Below are positions 8,358 through 17,030 of a stretch of DNA of 64,000 nucleotides, piece after piece. The position numbers and the translations under genes were made by a program. The stretch is from Amycolatopsis mediterranei (GTDB taxonomy: Bacteria > Actinomycetota > Actinomycetes > Mycobacteriales > Pseudonocardiaceae). The stretch spans positions 10,262,081 through 10,326,080 of the forward strand of contig NZ_CP100416.1 of NCBI RefSeq assembly GCF_026017845.1, written 5' to 3'. The notes under the pieces were generated by a model. The model saw nothing but the letters and a program-made list of their open reading frames with translations. It made no database searches and was not told the origin of the DNA. Position 1 is the stretch's first letter. The number at the start of each line of letters is the position of its first letter.

Positions 8358-9380
8358 GTGACCTTCACCCCGCCCGTCCTGGATTTCCGCTCCGACACCG
8401 TGACCCGGCCGGACGAAACGATGCGGGCGGCGATGGCCTCCGCCGAAGTCGGGGACAACGTCCTCGAGCGCGATCCCACGGTCGCGGAGCTGGAGGAGCG
8501 CGCGGCGCACGTCCTGGGCATGCAGGCCGCGCTCTGGGTGCCGAGCGGGACGATGGCCAACCTGATCGCGCTGAGCCTGCACCTGCAGCGCGGCGACCGG
8601 TTCCTCGCCACCCGGGGCGCGCACGTGCTGGTCAACGAGCTGGGCTCGGCGGCGTGGCTGGCCGGCGGCATGCCGGACATCCTCGAGCACGACGGCGGCC
8701 CGGGCCGCCCGTCGCCCGACACGCTCGCGGCCGCGATCGGACAGCCCGGGCCGTACTTCACATTGCGGACATCGCTGCTGTGCCTCGAGAACACCCACAA
8801 CGCGGCCGGCGGCGCGGTGACCCCGCCCGACGAGCACGCCCAGCTGCTGTCCGTCGCCAAGGAAGCGGGCCTGACCGTGCACCTCGACGGCGCCCGGCTG
8901 TGGCAGGCCGCGGTCGCCCTCGAAGTGCCGCCGGCCGCGCTGACCGTCGGCGTCGACACCGTGTCCGCCTGTTTCAGCAAGGGCCTCGGCGCGCCGGTCG
9001 GCTCGGTCGTCGCGGGCAGCGCGGCGTTCGTCGAGCGGGCCCGCCGGATGCGGCAGATGCTGGGCGGCGGCGTCCGGCAGGGCGGTGTCCTGGCCGCGGC
9101 CTGCCTGATCGCGCTGGACCGCATCCCCGACCTGGCCGAGTCGCACGAGAACGCCCGGCGGCTCGCCGACGGCCTCCGCGAGCACGGCTGGCCGGCCAAC
9201 ACGCCCGACACCAACATCGTGCTCGCCGAAGTGCCCGACATCCCGACCGCGCTCGCCTGGCTCGACTCGCTCGGCATCCGGGCGGTGCAGATGGCGGGCA
9301 AGGTCCGGTTCGTGACCCACCGGGACCTGAGTGCGACCGACGTCGAAGAAGCCGTACGCCGGATCAAGACCGGCGTCTGA
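8358..9380 (+). CDS. ltaE: Low-specificity L-threonine aldolase
   Basis: The 340-residue PLP enzyme of fold type I starts with the family hallmark LDFRSDTVTRP, then shows GDNVLERDPTV, the SGTMANL phosphate-binding loop, HLDGARLW (Asp contacting the PLP ring) and FSKGLGAPVGS, where Lys would form the Schiff base. Threonine aldolase cleaves L-threonine or L-allo-threonine to glycine and acetaldehyde. The GTG start gives the standard N-terminus. The HAD hydrolase follows after 17 bases, so the two are probably cotranscribed. Confidence 0.92.
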   Translation: MTFTPPVLDFRSDTVTRPDETMRAAMASAEVGDNVLERDPTVAELEERAAHVLGMQAALWVPSGTMANLIALSLHLQRGDRFLATRGAHVLVNELGSAAWLAGGMPDILEHDGGPGRPSPDTLAAAIGQPGPYFTLRTSLLCLENTHNAAGGAVTPPDEHAQLLSVAKEAGLTVHLDGARLWQAAVALEVPPAALTVGVDTVSACFSKGLGAPVGSVVAGSAAFVERARRMRQMLGGGVRQGGVLAAACLIALDRIPDLAESHENARRLADGLREHGWPANTPDTNIVLAEVPDIPTALAWLDSLGIRAVQMAGKVRFVTHRDLSATDVEEAVRRIKTGV

Positions 9381-9397
9381 GAAGTTCTGGGGGACCG

Positions 9398-9976
9398 ATG
9401 AACTGGATCGTGTTCGACTACGGCGACGTGCTCAGCAAGCCGAGCGCCGCCCTGCCCGGCCTGGCCGCGGCGATGGGAGCGCCGCTGCCGGAGTTCCTGG
9501 AGGCGTACTGGGCGTACCGGATTCCCTACGACGCCGGCAGCACGCCACTCGAATACTGGCAGGCCGTCGGCAACGCCGTGGGCGCGCCGGTCGACGAGGC
9601 GCTGTCGGCCGAGCTGACCCGCGTCGACGTCGAGGGCTGGGGACACCTGGAGCCGTCGTCGGCGGCGCTGCTCGAAGCGCTCTCCGAGGCCGGCGCGAAC
9701 CTGGCGCTGCTCTCGAACGCGCCGATCGCGTTCGGCGAGTGGGTCCGCGCGCAGGACTGGGCCCGGTACTTCCGCGTCACGATGTTCTCGGGCGACGTCC
9801 GGTGCGTCAAGCCGGAGGCGAAGATCTTCCGCCTCCTGCTCGACGAGCTCGGCGCCGAACCGGCCGACTGCCTGTTCTTCGACGACCGCGAGTCCAATGT
9901 GGAGGGTGCACGGGCGGTGGGGCTCCAGGCTCACGTGTGGAACGGCGCCGACGCGGCCCGCGCCTGGCTGGACTGA
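9398..9976 (+). CDS. HAD-superfamily hydrolase
   Basis: The 192-residue protein has HAD motif I (IVFDYGDVLS, nucleophile Asp near residue 7), motif II in LALLSNAP, the Lys of VKPEAKIF and motif IV in CLFFDDRESNVEGA. The D-x-G form of motif I resembles YihX-like sugar phosphatases and epoxide-hydrolase-N-domain-like HADs. It should hydrolyse a phosphate ester of unknown identity in the cytoplasm. A GGGGG ribosome-binding site precedes the ATG by 4 bases, and ltaE ends 17 bases upstream. Confidence 0.85.
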   Translation: MNWIVFDYGDVLSKPSAALPGLAAAMGAPLPEFLEAYWAYRIPYDAGSTPLEYWQAVGNAVGAPVDEALSAELTRVDVEGWGHLEPSSAALLEALSEAGANLALLSNAPIAFGEWVRAQDWARYFRVTMFSGDVRCVKPEAKIFRLLLDELGAEPADCLFFDDRESNVEGARAVGLQAHVWNGADAARAWLD

Positions 9977-10061
9977 GCACTCACGCGCACCGCACGGCCG
10001 CCTACCCGCCGTGATCTCCATGTCCTAGGCTGAGCGTCCCCACACTCCCCGGTAGGTGCGC

Positions 10062-10880
10062 ATGGCGACGAGCGAACGACCATCGGCCCACGTCGACTTC
10101 GACCGGCCGAGCCTCGCCCGGGTCACCGACGCGCTGCTGGGCGGGCAGAACCACTACGAGCCCGATCGCGCCGTCCTCCGGCAGCTGGTGGCCATCGCGC
10201 CGGAAGCCCCGGCCATGGCGCGGGAAGTGCGGCAGTGGCTGGTGCGCGCCGTCCGCTACCTGACCGAGCGGCTGGACGTCGACCAGTTCCTCGACCTGGC
10301 GGCCGGCTTCCCGACGGCGGAGAACACCCACCAGATGGCGCAGAAGTACAACCCGGAAGCGCACGTCGTCTACGTCGGCGACGACCCGGTGGTGGAGGCG
10401 CACGGCCGGGCTCTGCTCGTCGACAACGACTTCACGCACATCTGCGGTACCGACCCGCTCGACCCCGGCGAGACGCTCGCCGGGGTCGAGCGGTTCATCG
10501 ACTTCGACCGGCCCGCCGGGCTCGTGCTGTGCGGGGTCGTCGACCACATCGCCGACCTCCAGCAGGCGCAGCAGGTGGTCAAGTCCTACGTCGGCGCGCT
10601 GGCGCCGGGTTCGTACCTGATCCTCTTGCACCGGCACAACCCGGACGACGGCTCCGACGCGGCCGCCGTCGCGACGTCCCTGCAGGACCGCTTCGGCCGC
10701 ACCGGGCTCGACGCGCGCTACCGTTCGCGGGCCGAGATCACGTCGTTCTTCGACGGACTCGACCTGCTCGAGCCCGGGCTGACCGCGCCGCACCTGTGGT
10801 GGCCGGACGGGCCGCGCCTGGCGCCGCTGACGCCGGTCAACTGGACGGCGCTGGGCGGCGTGGCGCGGATCCCCGGGTAG
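10062..10880 (+). CDS. SAM-dependent methyltransferase of the DUF574 family
   Basis: The 272-residue protein has the family N-terminus HVDFDRPSLARVTDALLGGQNHYEPDR, then RAVRYLTE, FLDLAAGFPTAENTHQMA (SAM-site glycine loop) and VVYVGDDPVV. This family is highly expanded in Streptomyces and Amycolatopsis; members are predicted SAM-dependent methyltransferases with unknown substrates. GGTAGG ends 5 bases before the chosen ATG. An in-frame GTG at 10056 overlaps that site and is less likely. Confidence 0.85.
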   Translation: MATSERPSAHVDFDRPSLARVTDALLGGQNHYEPDRAVLRQLVAIAPEAPAMAREVRQWLVRAVRYLTERLDVDQFLDLAAGFPTAENTHQMAQKYNPEAHVVYVGDDPVVEAHGRALLVDNDFTHICGTDPLDPGETLAGVERFIDFDRPAGLVLCGVVDHIADLQQAQQVVKSYVGALAPGSYLILLHRHNPDDGSDAAAVATSLQDRFGRTGLDARYRSRAEITSFFDGLDLLEPGLTAPHLWWPDGPRLAPLTPVNWTALGGVARIPG

Positions 10881-10881
10881 C

Positions 10882-11073
10882 TCAGTACCGGTTGATGCGC
10901 CTGGGGTCCTTCTTGCCGCCGGTGATCGCCTTGTAGCCGGCGGCGCCGAGGAAGGCGATGCCGCCGATGATCGCGATCCACAGGACGGCCTTGAACACGA
11001 AGCCGATCACGGCGCCCAGCACCATGAACGCCACCCAGGCGATGAGCAGGCCGCCGACGATCTTCCAGAACAT
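10882..11073 (-). CDS. Small two-helix membrane protein
   Basis: The 63-residue product (start MFWKIVGGLLIAWVAFMVLG) has two hydrophobic helices at about 3-25 and 28-48 and a basic C-terminal tail (GGKKDPRRINRY), so it should be an inner-membrane protein. The ATG at 11073 has GGAGG 5 bases upstream, which decides the start over the longer 92-codon frame. It is convergent with the methyltransferase and begins one base from its stop. I do not recognise a family. Confidence 0.7.
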   Translation of the reverse strand: MFWKIVGGLLIAWVAFMVLGAVIGFVFKAVLWIAIIGGIAFLGAAGYKAITGGKKDPRRINRY

Positions 11074-11170
11074 GGTTCCTCCGATGCTTCCCCGTGGCCC
11101 CACCGGCCCGATGACTCCACACTGCCACCCGCCGCGGTGAAACTCCCCTCGGAGAGCCAACGTTCGGGGT

Positions 11171-12352
11171 TTATTCAGGGTTCCCCCTGGCCAGCCAGGC
11201 CCCCAGGCGCCGGACTCCTTCGTCGATGTCCGCGGCGCTGCCGGCGAAGGAGAACCGGACGTACTTGCCGCCGTCGACCGGGTCGAAGTCGACGCCGGGG
11301 GTGATGGCGAGCCCGGTGTCGGCGAGCAGCCGCTGGCACCAGCTCAGGCTGTCTTCGGTGTAGGCACTGACGTCGGCGTAGGCGTAGAAGGCGCCGTCGG
11401 CGGGGGCGAGCTTGTCGAGGCCGATGCGCTGCAGGCCGGCGAAGAGGCGATCGCGGTTGGCGCGGTAGTGCTCGACGTGCGCGTCGGCTTCCGCGTACGC
11501 CTCGGGCGTGAAGGCGGCCAGCGCCGCGTACTGCGAAACCGCGGGCGGGCAGATGGTGAAGTTGCCGGTCAGGACGTCGATCGCGCGGTGCAGGCGTTGC
11601 GGGGCGAGCATCCAGCCGAGCCGCCAGCCGGTCATCGCGAAGTACTTCGAGAAGCTGCCGAGCACGATCGGCTCGCGGCCGTACTGCCACGCGCAGTCGA
11701 GCTCGGCGCCGTAGGAGATGCCGTGGTAGATCTCGTCGCTGATCAGCTGCACCCCGTGCGAAGAGCACCAGCCGGTGATGGCGGCGAGTTCCCCAGGCGG
11801 CAGCACGGTGCCGGTGGGGTTGCTCGGGCTGGCGACGATGAGGCCGTCGATCGGGCCGAGCTCGTCGAGGAGGGCGACCGTCGGCTGGAAGTTCGTCTCG
11901 GCGGTGGTGGCGAACTCGACGACCTCGCAGCCCAGGACGGACAGCAGGTTGCGGTAGGCGGGGTAGCCGGGGCGCGCCATGGCGACCTTGGCGCCGGGGT
12001 CGAAGGCGCTGAGGAAGGCGAGCAGGAAGCCACCCGAGGAGCCGGTGGTCAGGACGACGTCGTGGGCTTGGACGTCGACGTCGTACCGCTGCCGGTAGTG
12101 CCCGGCGACCGCCTCGCGCAGCTCGGGGATGCCGAGCTGCTCGGTGTAGCCGAGGGTGCTCTTCTGAAGCGCCTCCTGGGCGGCCTCGAGCACCGGCTTC
12201 GGCGCGGGCGCGGACGGCTGCCCGGCGGCGAGCGACACGAGATCGCCGTGACTGCGCTGCCGGGCCCCGGCCGCGGAGAGGACGTCCATGACGTGGAAGG
12301 GCGGCACACCGGCCCGCAGCGCGGGCCCGGCGAAAACTCCGAGGTCGGCCAT
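11171..12352 (-). CDS. Class I/II pyridoxal-phosphate aminotransferase
   Basis: The 393-residue enzyme of the aspartate aminotransferase fold shows the conserved LGYTEQLGIPELREAV, SPSNPTGTV, ISDEIYHGISY and SFSKYFAMTGWRLGW blocks; the Lys of SFSK binds PLP. A C-terminal Arg in KYVRFSFAGS contacts the substrate carboxylate. It resembles actinobacterial aminotransferases of broad or unknown specificity. Its ATG lies 9 bases after the stop of the lytic transglycosylase gene, so it may be read through from the ESX-like operon, though no functional link is apparent. Confidence 0.87.
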   Translation of the reverse strand: MADLGVFAGPALRAGVPPFHVMDVLSAAGARQRSHGDLVSLAAGQPSAPAPKPVLEAAQEALQKSTLGYTEQLGIPELREAVAGHYRQRYDVDVQAHDVVLTTGSSGGFLLAFLSAFDPGAKVAMARPGYPAYRNLLSVLGCEVVEFATTAETNFQPTVALLDELGPIDGLIVASPSNPTGTVLPPGELAAITGWCSSHGVQLISDEIYHGISYGAELDCAWQYGREPIVLGSFSKYFAMTGWRLGWMLAPQRLHRAIDVLTGNFTICPPAVSQYAALAAFTPEAYAEADAHVEHYRANRDRLFAGLQRIGLDKLAPADGAFYAYADVSAYTEDSLSWCQRLLADTGLAITPGVDFDPVDGGKYVRFSFAGSAADIDEGVRRLGAWLARGNPE

Positions 12353-12361
12353 GGGGCCAGG

Positions 12362-13498
12362 CTAGTAGCCGCGGTAGGCACCACCGTGGGCCATGGCCTT
12401 GATGCCGGGCACGTTGTCGAGGCCGCCGTACCGGTCGAAGGAGTACCGGACGCCGGCGATGATGTTGTCGACCGGGTCGTAGATGTTGTCGTGCCCGGGC
12501 AGCTTGTGGGCGTTGAACGTCGAGTCGATGCACTGCATGAGCCCCTTGGACGGGTGCCCCGCGGCGGCGTTCGAATCCCAGTTGTTGATGGCGTTCGGGT
12601 TTCCGCCCGACTCGTGCTGGATGATCGCCCAGATCTTGGGGATGTCCGCGTCCGTCACCGGGATGCCCGCGGCCTGCAGCGCCTTCATGGCTTCCTGGAT
12701 CCACTGCTGGACGTTCCCCGGCGGCGGCGAAGAAGGCGGGCCGCCGCTCGGGCCGAGGCCACCACCGCCGCCGCCACCCCCACCGCCACCACCACCACCG
12801 CCGCCGCCGTGGGAGGCGCCGTTGCTGTGGATGCCGCCCGTGCTCTTGGGGGCCGCGGCGGAGCTGCTCGGCAGGGGGACCTGGTCGTAGCCGCCCTCGA
12901 TCTGCTGGGACATCAGCTGCTGCGACGCCTTGATCGCCGTGTCGGCCTGGGTTTGCAGGCCGGTCACGTCGCCGTCGAAGCCGGCGGTGATGTTGTGGAT
13001 GTCCGTCTTGGCGGTGGCCAGGATCTCCTCGGCGCTGGGGCTGGGGCCCGGCTTGCCTTCGTCGTGCGCCTTCTTCGCCGCGGCCAAGGCGTTGTTGATC
13101 TGGGTTTCGGCCGTGGCGTTGCGCTCGTTGACCGCCTTTTCCGCGGCGAGCTGCTTGTCCCCGACGTTCTTCTTGATCTGGTCGAGGGACTTCGCGAGGT
13201 CGTCGAGGTCCTTGGCGACGTCCTCGAGGTGGGTCTGCACCTTGGTCCCGGCGTCGCGGACCTGGCGGACGTACTGGAAGAACTGGTCGGCCGCGGGGCC
13301 GCCCCACACGCTGCCGTTGAGCGCGTCGGTCGAATTCTTCAGGGACGCGTTGTGGTCGCCGGCGTTCTTGCCCGCCTCGCGGAACTGCGTTGCCGCCGCC
13401 GAGATCTTTTCCAGGTCCACCTTTTCGACCTGGTCGACCTTCTTCATGAAGGCGTCCCAATTGTCCGGCGTTCCGGCGCCGCCCGGGTTCAAACCCAC
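12362..13498 (-). CDS. WXG-like protein with C-terminal SLT lytic transglycosylase domain
   Basis: The 378-residue protein has three parts. Residues 1-220 are helical with a WXG-type turn (VWGGPAADQFFQYV, near residue 66) and coiled-coil segments. Residues about 243-262 are an uninterrupted run of about 17 glycines, and residues about 275-378 form a goose-type lysozyme/SLT domain with HESGGNPNAIN (catalytic Glu) and KGLMQ. It should cleave peptidoglycan after export. The WXG fold and the neighbours point to type VII secretion rather than Sec, and no signal peptide is visible. The start is a GTG. A palindromic repeat fills the 69-base gap to the upstream gene. Confidence 0.82.
   Translation of the reverse strand: MGLNPGGAGTPDNWDAFMKKVDQVEKVDLEKISAAATQFREAGKNAGDHNASLKNSTDALNGSVWGGPAADQFFQYVRQVRDAGTKVQTHLEDVAKDLDDLAKSLDQIKKNVGDKQLAAEKAVNERNATAETQINNALAAAKKAHDEGKPGPSPSAEEILATAKTDIHNITAGFDGDVTGLQTQADTAIKASQQLMSQQIEGGYDQVPLPSSSAAAPKSTGGIHSNGASHGGGGGGGGGGGGGGGGGLGPSGGPPSSPPPGNVQQWIQEAMKALQAAGIPVTDADIPKIWAIIQHESGGNPNAINNWDSNAAAGHPSKGLMQCIDSTFNAHKLPGHDNIYDPVDNIIAGVRYSFDRYGGLDNVPGIKAMAHGGAYRGY
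12758..12811 (-). repeat. Polyglycine-coding trinucleotide tract
   Basis: A run of about 17 consecutive GGN codons in the lytic transglycosylase gene links the WXG-like and SLT domains. The tract mixes GGC and GGT codons, so it is not a simple slippage-prone homopolymer, but its length could vary between strains. Confidence 0.8.
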
Positions 13499-13521
13499 TC
13501 TCGTGCCCCCGCTGTGTCGTA

Positions 13522-13567
13522 CGGGGCTTTCGCCCCGGGCCGGGGGCTTCGCCCCCCGGACCCCCGG
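13522..13567 (-). repeat. Palindromic REP-like element, copy A
   Basis: Read on the minus strand, the element runs GGGGGTCCGGGGGGCGAA, then GCCCCCGGCC, then CGGGGCGAAAGCCCCG. It contains two adjacent hairpins (GGGGGC/GCCCCC and GGGGC/GCCCC). It begins directly after the stop codon of the upstream 103-residue gene and fills the gap to the lytic transglycosylase gene. The same core occurs at 17371, 38253, 38315 and 49738. Confidence 0.85.
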
Positions 13568-13879
13568 TCATTTGTCGACGTGCAGTTTCAGGTCACTCGC
13601 CCCGACCTGGTCGGTCTCGGCGATCAGGCCGGCGGCCTTGCGCATGGCGAACCCCAGCGCCTCCATGTGCTTGCCCGCGGCGTCGAACTGGCTGTGCACG
13701 CCGTCCTTGAACTTGCCGACCGCGCCGTGCGCGTCGCCCGTTTCGTCCATCCCGCCGAAGGGGCTTTCCTTCTCGTGGTCCAGGCCGGTGACCTTCCGCT
13801 TGGACTTTTCGAACTCGTCCTTGAGCTTCTCCACCTGGCGGGCCGCGATGGCCATCGAGTCCGGGTCGTAGACAGGCAC
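13568..13879 (-). CDS. WXG100/EspC-like small helical protein
   Basis: The 103-residue protein (start MPVYDPDSMAIAARQVEKL) is predicted to be mostly alpha-helical with heptad-like spacing (LKDEFEKSKRKVTGL, FKDGVHSQFDAAGKHMEAL). Its size, composition and position match the small ESX-associated substrates found beside EspG and PPE genes in Pseudonocardiales. There is no canonical WXG turn; a GGM sequence in the middle may replace it. Export through a type VII system in a heterodimer with a neighbour is inferred from context. Confidence 0.6.
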   Translation of the reverse strand: MPVYDPDSMAIAARQVEKLKDEFEKSKRKVTGLDHEKESPFGGMDETGDAHGAVGKFKDGVHSQFDAAGKHMEALGFAMRKAAGLIAETDQVGASDLKLHVDK

Positions 13880-14013
13880 GGTTCGTCATCCCCTTCGCCA
13901 AACTTGTCTCCGCCCGATCTGACGTCGTCATGACCAGGACGGTTCCGCGCTTACCTTATGACTTCGCCCCGGGCGCGGGTACGGATCTCCGCCAACTTCC
14001 ACCCCAGCGGGGA

Positions 14014-14772
14014 TCAGGCCTCCGCCACCAGTTCGCGGATTCGCGTGGCCAGCAGGGCGTTGTCCGCCGGGGTGACGGTGGCCCACTCGCGGCCGTCGCC
14101 GTCGCGGCCCACCTGGAACAGGTAGCGGCCGGCGTCCGTGTCGAAGAACGCCACCACCCGGTCCGCCCGGTGCACCACGCCGTCGCGCGAGGTGCGTTCC
14201 GCGCCGAACTGGCCGCGGGCCTCCTGGCCCAGCAGCATGCCCGAGAGCTCCTGGGCCTGGAACAGCGGTGTTCCGCGGTCCTCCAGCGCGGTGACCAGCC
14301 CCTTCGCGTCACCCTTCGCGGCCGCGTCGGCGGACTTCACGACGTCGTAGGGCAGGCTGACCGTCTGGCCGATGCCCGGGCCCAGGTCACCCGCCACCGA
14401 GACCGCCGCTTCCGCCAGGCCGTCCTCGGTGGCGGGGATCAGCCAGACCTCGCCGTCGTCCACCACGGCCAGCACCGCCTGGCCGCGCAGGCTGACCGCG
14501 CGGCCGCGGATCTCGCGTTCCGCCCACACCCAGACGTCGATCCCGAACTGCGGGCGCGCCAGCAGGTGCAGCAGGTCGGCCAGCTCGCCCGACGCCCGCC
14601 GGTTGCGGGCCAGGCGCCGCTCGCTCAGCGACGCCCACGCCGACTCCGCCAGCTCGAGCCGTTCGGTGCGGGTGGCTCCTTCGCTCGGCACGTCCAGCGC
14701 GACGTGCCGCCGGGGCAGCCCGAAGGACTCCCAGAGCACGTCGAACTCGAGGGCCGACAGGACGAGCGACAC
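14014..14772 (-). CDS. EspG-family ESX secretion chaperone
   Basis: The 252-residue protein begins SLVLSALEFDVLWESFGLPRRHVALDVPS and continues TRTERLELAESAWASL, the pattern of EspG proteins. It has the later central beta-sheet (AVLAVVDDGEVWLIP) and the C-terminal RYLFQVGRDGDGREWATVTPADN region. EspG binds the helical tip of PE/PPE dimers in the cytoplasm and keeps them soluble until export by ESX systems. It starts 3 bases after the stop of the PPE-like gene, which supports a cognate pair. Confidence 0.83.
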   Translation of the reverse strand: MSLVLSALEFDVLWESFGLPRRHVALDVPSEGATRTERLELAESAWASLSERRLARNRRASGELADLLHLLARPQFGIDVWVWAEREIRGRAVSLRGQAVLAVVDDGEVWLIPATEDGLAEAAVSVAGDLGPGIGQTVSLPYDVVKSADAAAKGDAKGLVTALEDRGTPLFQAQELSGMLLGQEARGQFGAERTSRDGVVHRADRVVAFFDTDAGRYLFQVGRDGDGREWATVTPADNALLATRIRELVAEA

Positions 14773-14774
14773 GG

Positions 14775-16412
14775 TCAGCGCACATCCCCGCCGTGGTCAC
14801 CGAGCACGTCGGGGGAGACCATCCGCTGGTCGGCGAACAGGTCCTGGTCGTCGACGCCGTAGCGGCGGACGTGTTCGGCGTCCTCCTCCTGCGGAGCCGC
14901 TTCGGACAGGAACTTCGCCTCGCCGGGCTGCTGCTTCGGGCTGATCTGCTCCGACTTGCGCAGCGCGACGGCTTCTTCTTCGGGCAGCTCGCCGACCGGG
15001 AGCGGCCGCACCGGGCCCTTCGGCTGGCTCTTGTCGCGCCGCAGCCGCTCCTTGTCGCCGCTCAACGCGCCGCCGGCCGCACCCGCGCCGATCGCCGCCG
15101 CGCCGGCACCGATGTCGCCGGGGGTGGCGCTGGGCTTCCCCGCGAAACCGCGTTCGCCCGTGTACTGGGCGGGCTGCAGCGGAGGCTGCGGCATCGCGCC
15201 GACCGTGCGGCCCTTGGCCAGCAACCCGTCCGGGCCGCGGCCGGTGGAGCTGTCGATGCCGGTCGAACCACCAGGCGTCCCGCCACCCCCGCCACCGACA
15301 CCGCCGCCGCTGCCGCCGAGCGACTTGAACGGCGTCGTCGCCGGGGCCGAGCCGGGCGGCTGCGCGCCGGGGGCGCCCGGCGGGACGAACGGGTCGCACT
15401 GCTCCCCGCTCGCCGGGCCCGGGGTGAAGCGACCGGCCGGATCGCCGGACGGGCCGCGACCCGGGCTGTGGACCCAGCCCGGCCCGGGCGAAGACGTCGG
15501 CGGCTTCGCGCCCGACGACGTCGTCGAACTCGGCGTGGTGTGCTGGGCGGCCGGGGCGCCGGCCGAACCGATCGCGCCGGCCGAACCGGTGGAGCCGGTC
15601 GAGCCGGTCTGGCGCGGCGGCTGCGATACCTGCTGCGCGGACCGGGACGGCTGCTGCGCGGCGACACCGTAGACCGGGGTCGGCGGATCGGCGTGCACGG
15701 TGTGGGACACCGGCTGCACCACCGGGGGCTCGACACGCACCGACCGGACCTTGTCCGAGGCCGGCTTCACGCCGCCGTCCGGCGTCACCGCGACCGCGGC
15801 GCCGGCGACGTCCAGCACGCCCGGCGTGATGCCCGGGGCGGCCAGCTTCAGCGACTCGGGGTCGGACAGCGACTGCGTCGAGAGCAGGTTCGTGCCGCTC
15901 TGCTGCGCGTACTCGTTCAGCGCCTGCTGCGCCTGGGCCTTGGCGTCGTTCGCGGCCTCGACCTGCCGGGCGTGGTCGGTCTCGAAGCCGATGAGACTCA
16001 GCAGGCCGTCGCCGATGGTGAAGCCGCCCGCGCCCTTCCGGACCGTCTCGGCGTCCGGCAGCTTGTACTTGGTGCGGTTGAACGCCTCACCCTGCTCGAA
16101 CACCATTTCCGCGGCGTGCGCGACCTTCGTCGTGGCGTCCTGGGAGAAGCCGGCCTGCTCGGTGAACACCTGGCTCGCCGCGCCCCCGGCCTGGCTCTGC
16201 CACTCGACGCCGAGCTTCAGCAGCTGCGCGCGCAACGTCTGGTCGGTGTGGGCCAGCGCGGTCGCGACGGCCTTCAGCGCGTCGACGGCGGTACCGATGC
16301 TGCCGGTGCCGTCGCCGTTGATCATCCGCGTGATCTGGTCGGCGATCGCGGTGTTGGTCCAGCCGTCGAACCGGTGGTTCTGGATCCCGGCCGCGAGCTC
16401 GGAGAATTCCAC
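14775..16412 (-). CDS. PPE-domain protein with long Pro/Gly-rich tail
   Basis: The 545-residue protein has an N-terminal helical PPE-like domain of about 190 residues (MEFSELAAGIQNHRFDGWTN, WQSQAGGAASQVFTEQ, ANDAKAQAQQALNEYAQQSG). A disordered Ser/Thr/Pro/Gly-rich region follows (residues about 230-430) and then an acidic C-terminal end. It has no signal peptide. PPE proteins are substrates of type VII secretion and rely on EspG, which is the next gene. The partner PE or WXG protein could be one of the two small proteins of this operon. The extracellular role is unknown. Confidence 0.75.
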   Translation of the reverse strand: MEFSELAAGIQNHRFDGWTNTAIADQITRMINGDGTGSIGTAVDALKAVATALAHTDQTLRAQLLKLGVEWQSQAGGAASQVFTEQAGFSQDATTKVAHAAEMVFEQGEAFNRTKYKLPDAETVRKGAGGFTIGDGLLSLIGFETDHARQVEAANDAKAQAQQALNEYAQQSGTNLLSTQSLSDPESLKLAAPGITPGVLDVAGAAVAVTPDGGVKPASDKVRSVRVEPPVVQPVSHTVHADPPTPVYGVAAQQPSRSAQQVSQPPRQTGSTGSTGSAGAIGSAGAPAAQHTTPSSTTSSGAKPPTSSPGPGWVHSPGRGPSGDPAGRFTPGPASGEQCDPFVPPGAPGAQPPGSAPATTPFKSLGGSGGGVGGGGGGTPGGSTGIDSSTGRGPDGLLAKGRTVGAMPQPPLQPAQYTGERGFAGKPSATPGDIGAGAAAIGAGAAGGALSGDKERLRRDKSQPKGPVRPLPVGELPEEEAVALRKSEQISPKQQPGEAKFLSEAAPQEEDAEHVRRYGVDDQDLFADQRMVSPDVLGDHGGDVR

Positions 16413-16421
16413 GCGCCCTCC

Positions 16422-17030
16422 CTAGTTGCGTGCTTTCAGGGTCTGCAGCGCCACGTCGGCGGCGTGCGCCGACATGTCGCACAGCTGCGGCTGCGTGAGC
16501 TTGCCGCGGGTGATGGCGAAGGTCTGGACGGCCAGCGTATGCCCCTTCGCGACGCCGACGAGCGTCTCGCAATCGGCCGGGTCGCCGGCCGCGCGGTAGT
16601 TCGTCAGCGCCGGATACCCACCGATGGTTTTCGGCTCGGTGGTCATGCTGTTCTTCTTGCGCGCCCCGGTGATCCACTGGTCGAGGTCCGCCGGCACCGC
16701 ACGCACGTGGTAGGAGTGCACCGGCTCGGCGCCGTCGGCGTCGAACACGCAGGTCGGGCCGTCCTGCTCCGGAGCCGCGCGCGGGAGGCTGGTGATCTTC
16801 AGCGCGTCGAGCTGCACCTGGGGGAAGATCGAGCACAGATCGACGCCCTGCAACGACAGGTCGGCCGGCCGCTGCGGCAGCTGGGCGGCCTTGGCGCTCT
16901 GCGACGCGGCCGTGGCGGCCGTCTCGACCGGGTACGGCGTGCCTTCGGTGCCCGCGGAACAGCCGGCGAGCGCCGCCGTCGCGAGCACGCCTCCAGCGAT
17001 CCGGTTACGCACCGTGCTTGCCGCGGTCAC
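16422..17030 (-). CDS. DUF3558 lipoprotein
   Basis: The 202-residue lipoprotein has lipobox LAGC (Cys24) after a short signal peptide. It carries the DUF3558 pattern with DLCSIFPQVQLDAL, CVFDADG, a central ADCETLVGVAKG and a late CDMS, giving four Cys that could form two disulfides. The start GTG at 17030 overlaps the previous gene by 26 bases; an in-frame GTG at 17012 is an alternative. DUF3558 lipoproteins often sit in ESX-substrate clusters of Pseudonocardiales, and a role in the cell envelope is likely but unproven. Confidence 0.8.
   Translation of the reverse strand: MTAASTVRNRIAGGVLATAALAGCSAGTEGTPYPVETAATAASQSAKAAQLPQRPADLSLQGVDLCSIFPQVQLDALKITSLPRAAPEQDGPTCVFDADGAEPVHSYHVRAVPADLDQWITGARKKNSMTTEPKTIGGYPALTNYRAAGDPADCETLVGVAKGHTLAVQTFAITRGKLTQPQLCDMSAHAADVALQTLKARN

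Noticed and set aside
7712..10021. A 769-codon minus-strand open frame spanning the sigma gene and the region opposite ltaE and the HAD gene
   Set aside because: Only the last 169 codons code (sigma factor). The rest is the antisense of two strongly supported plus-strand enzymes, a usual effect of very high GC.
12758..12811. CRISPR or microsatellite array at the CCACCACCGCC tract
   Set aside because: It is a run of glycine codons in one protein, with no spacer structure.
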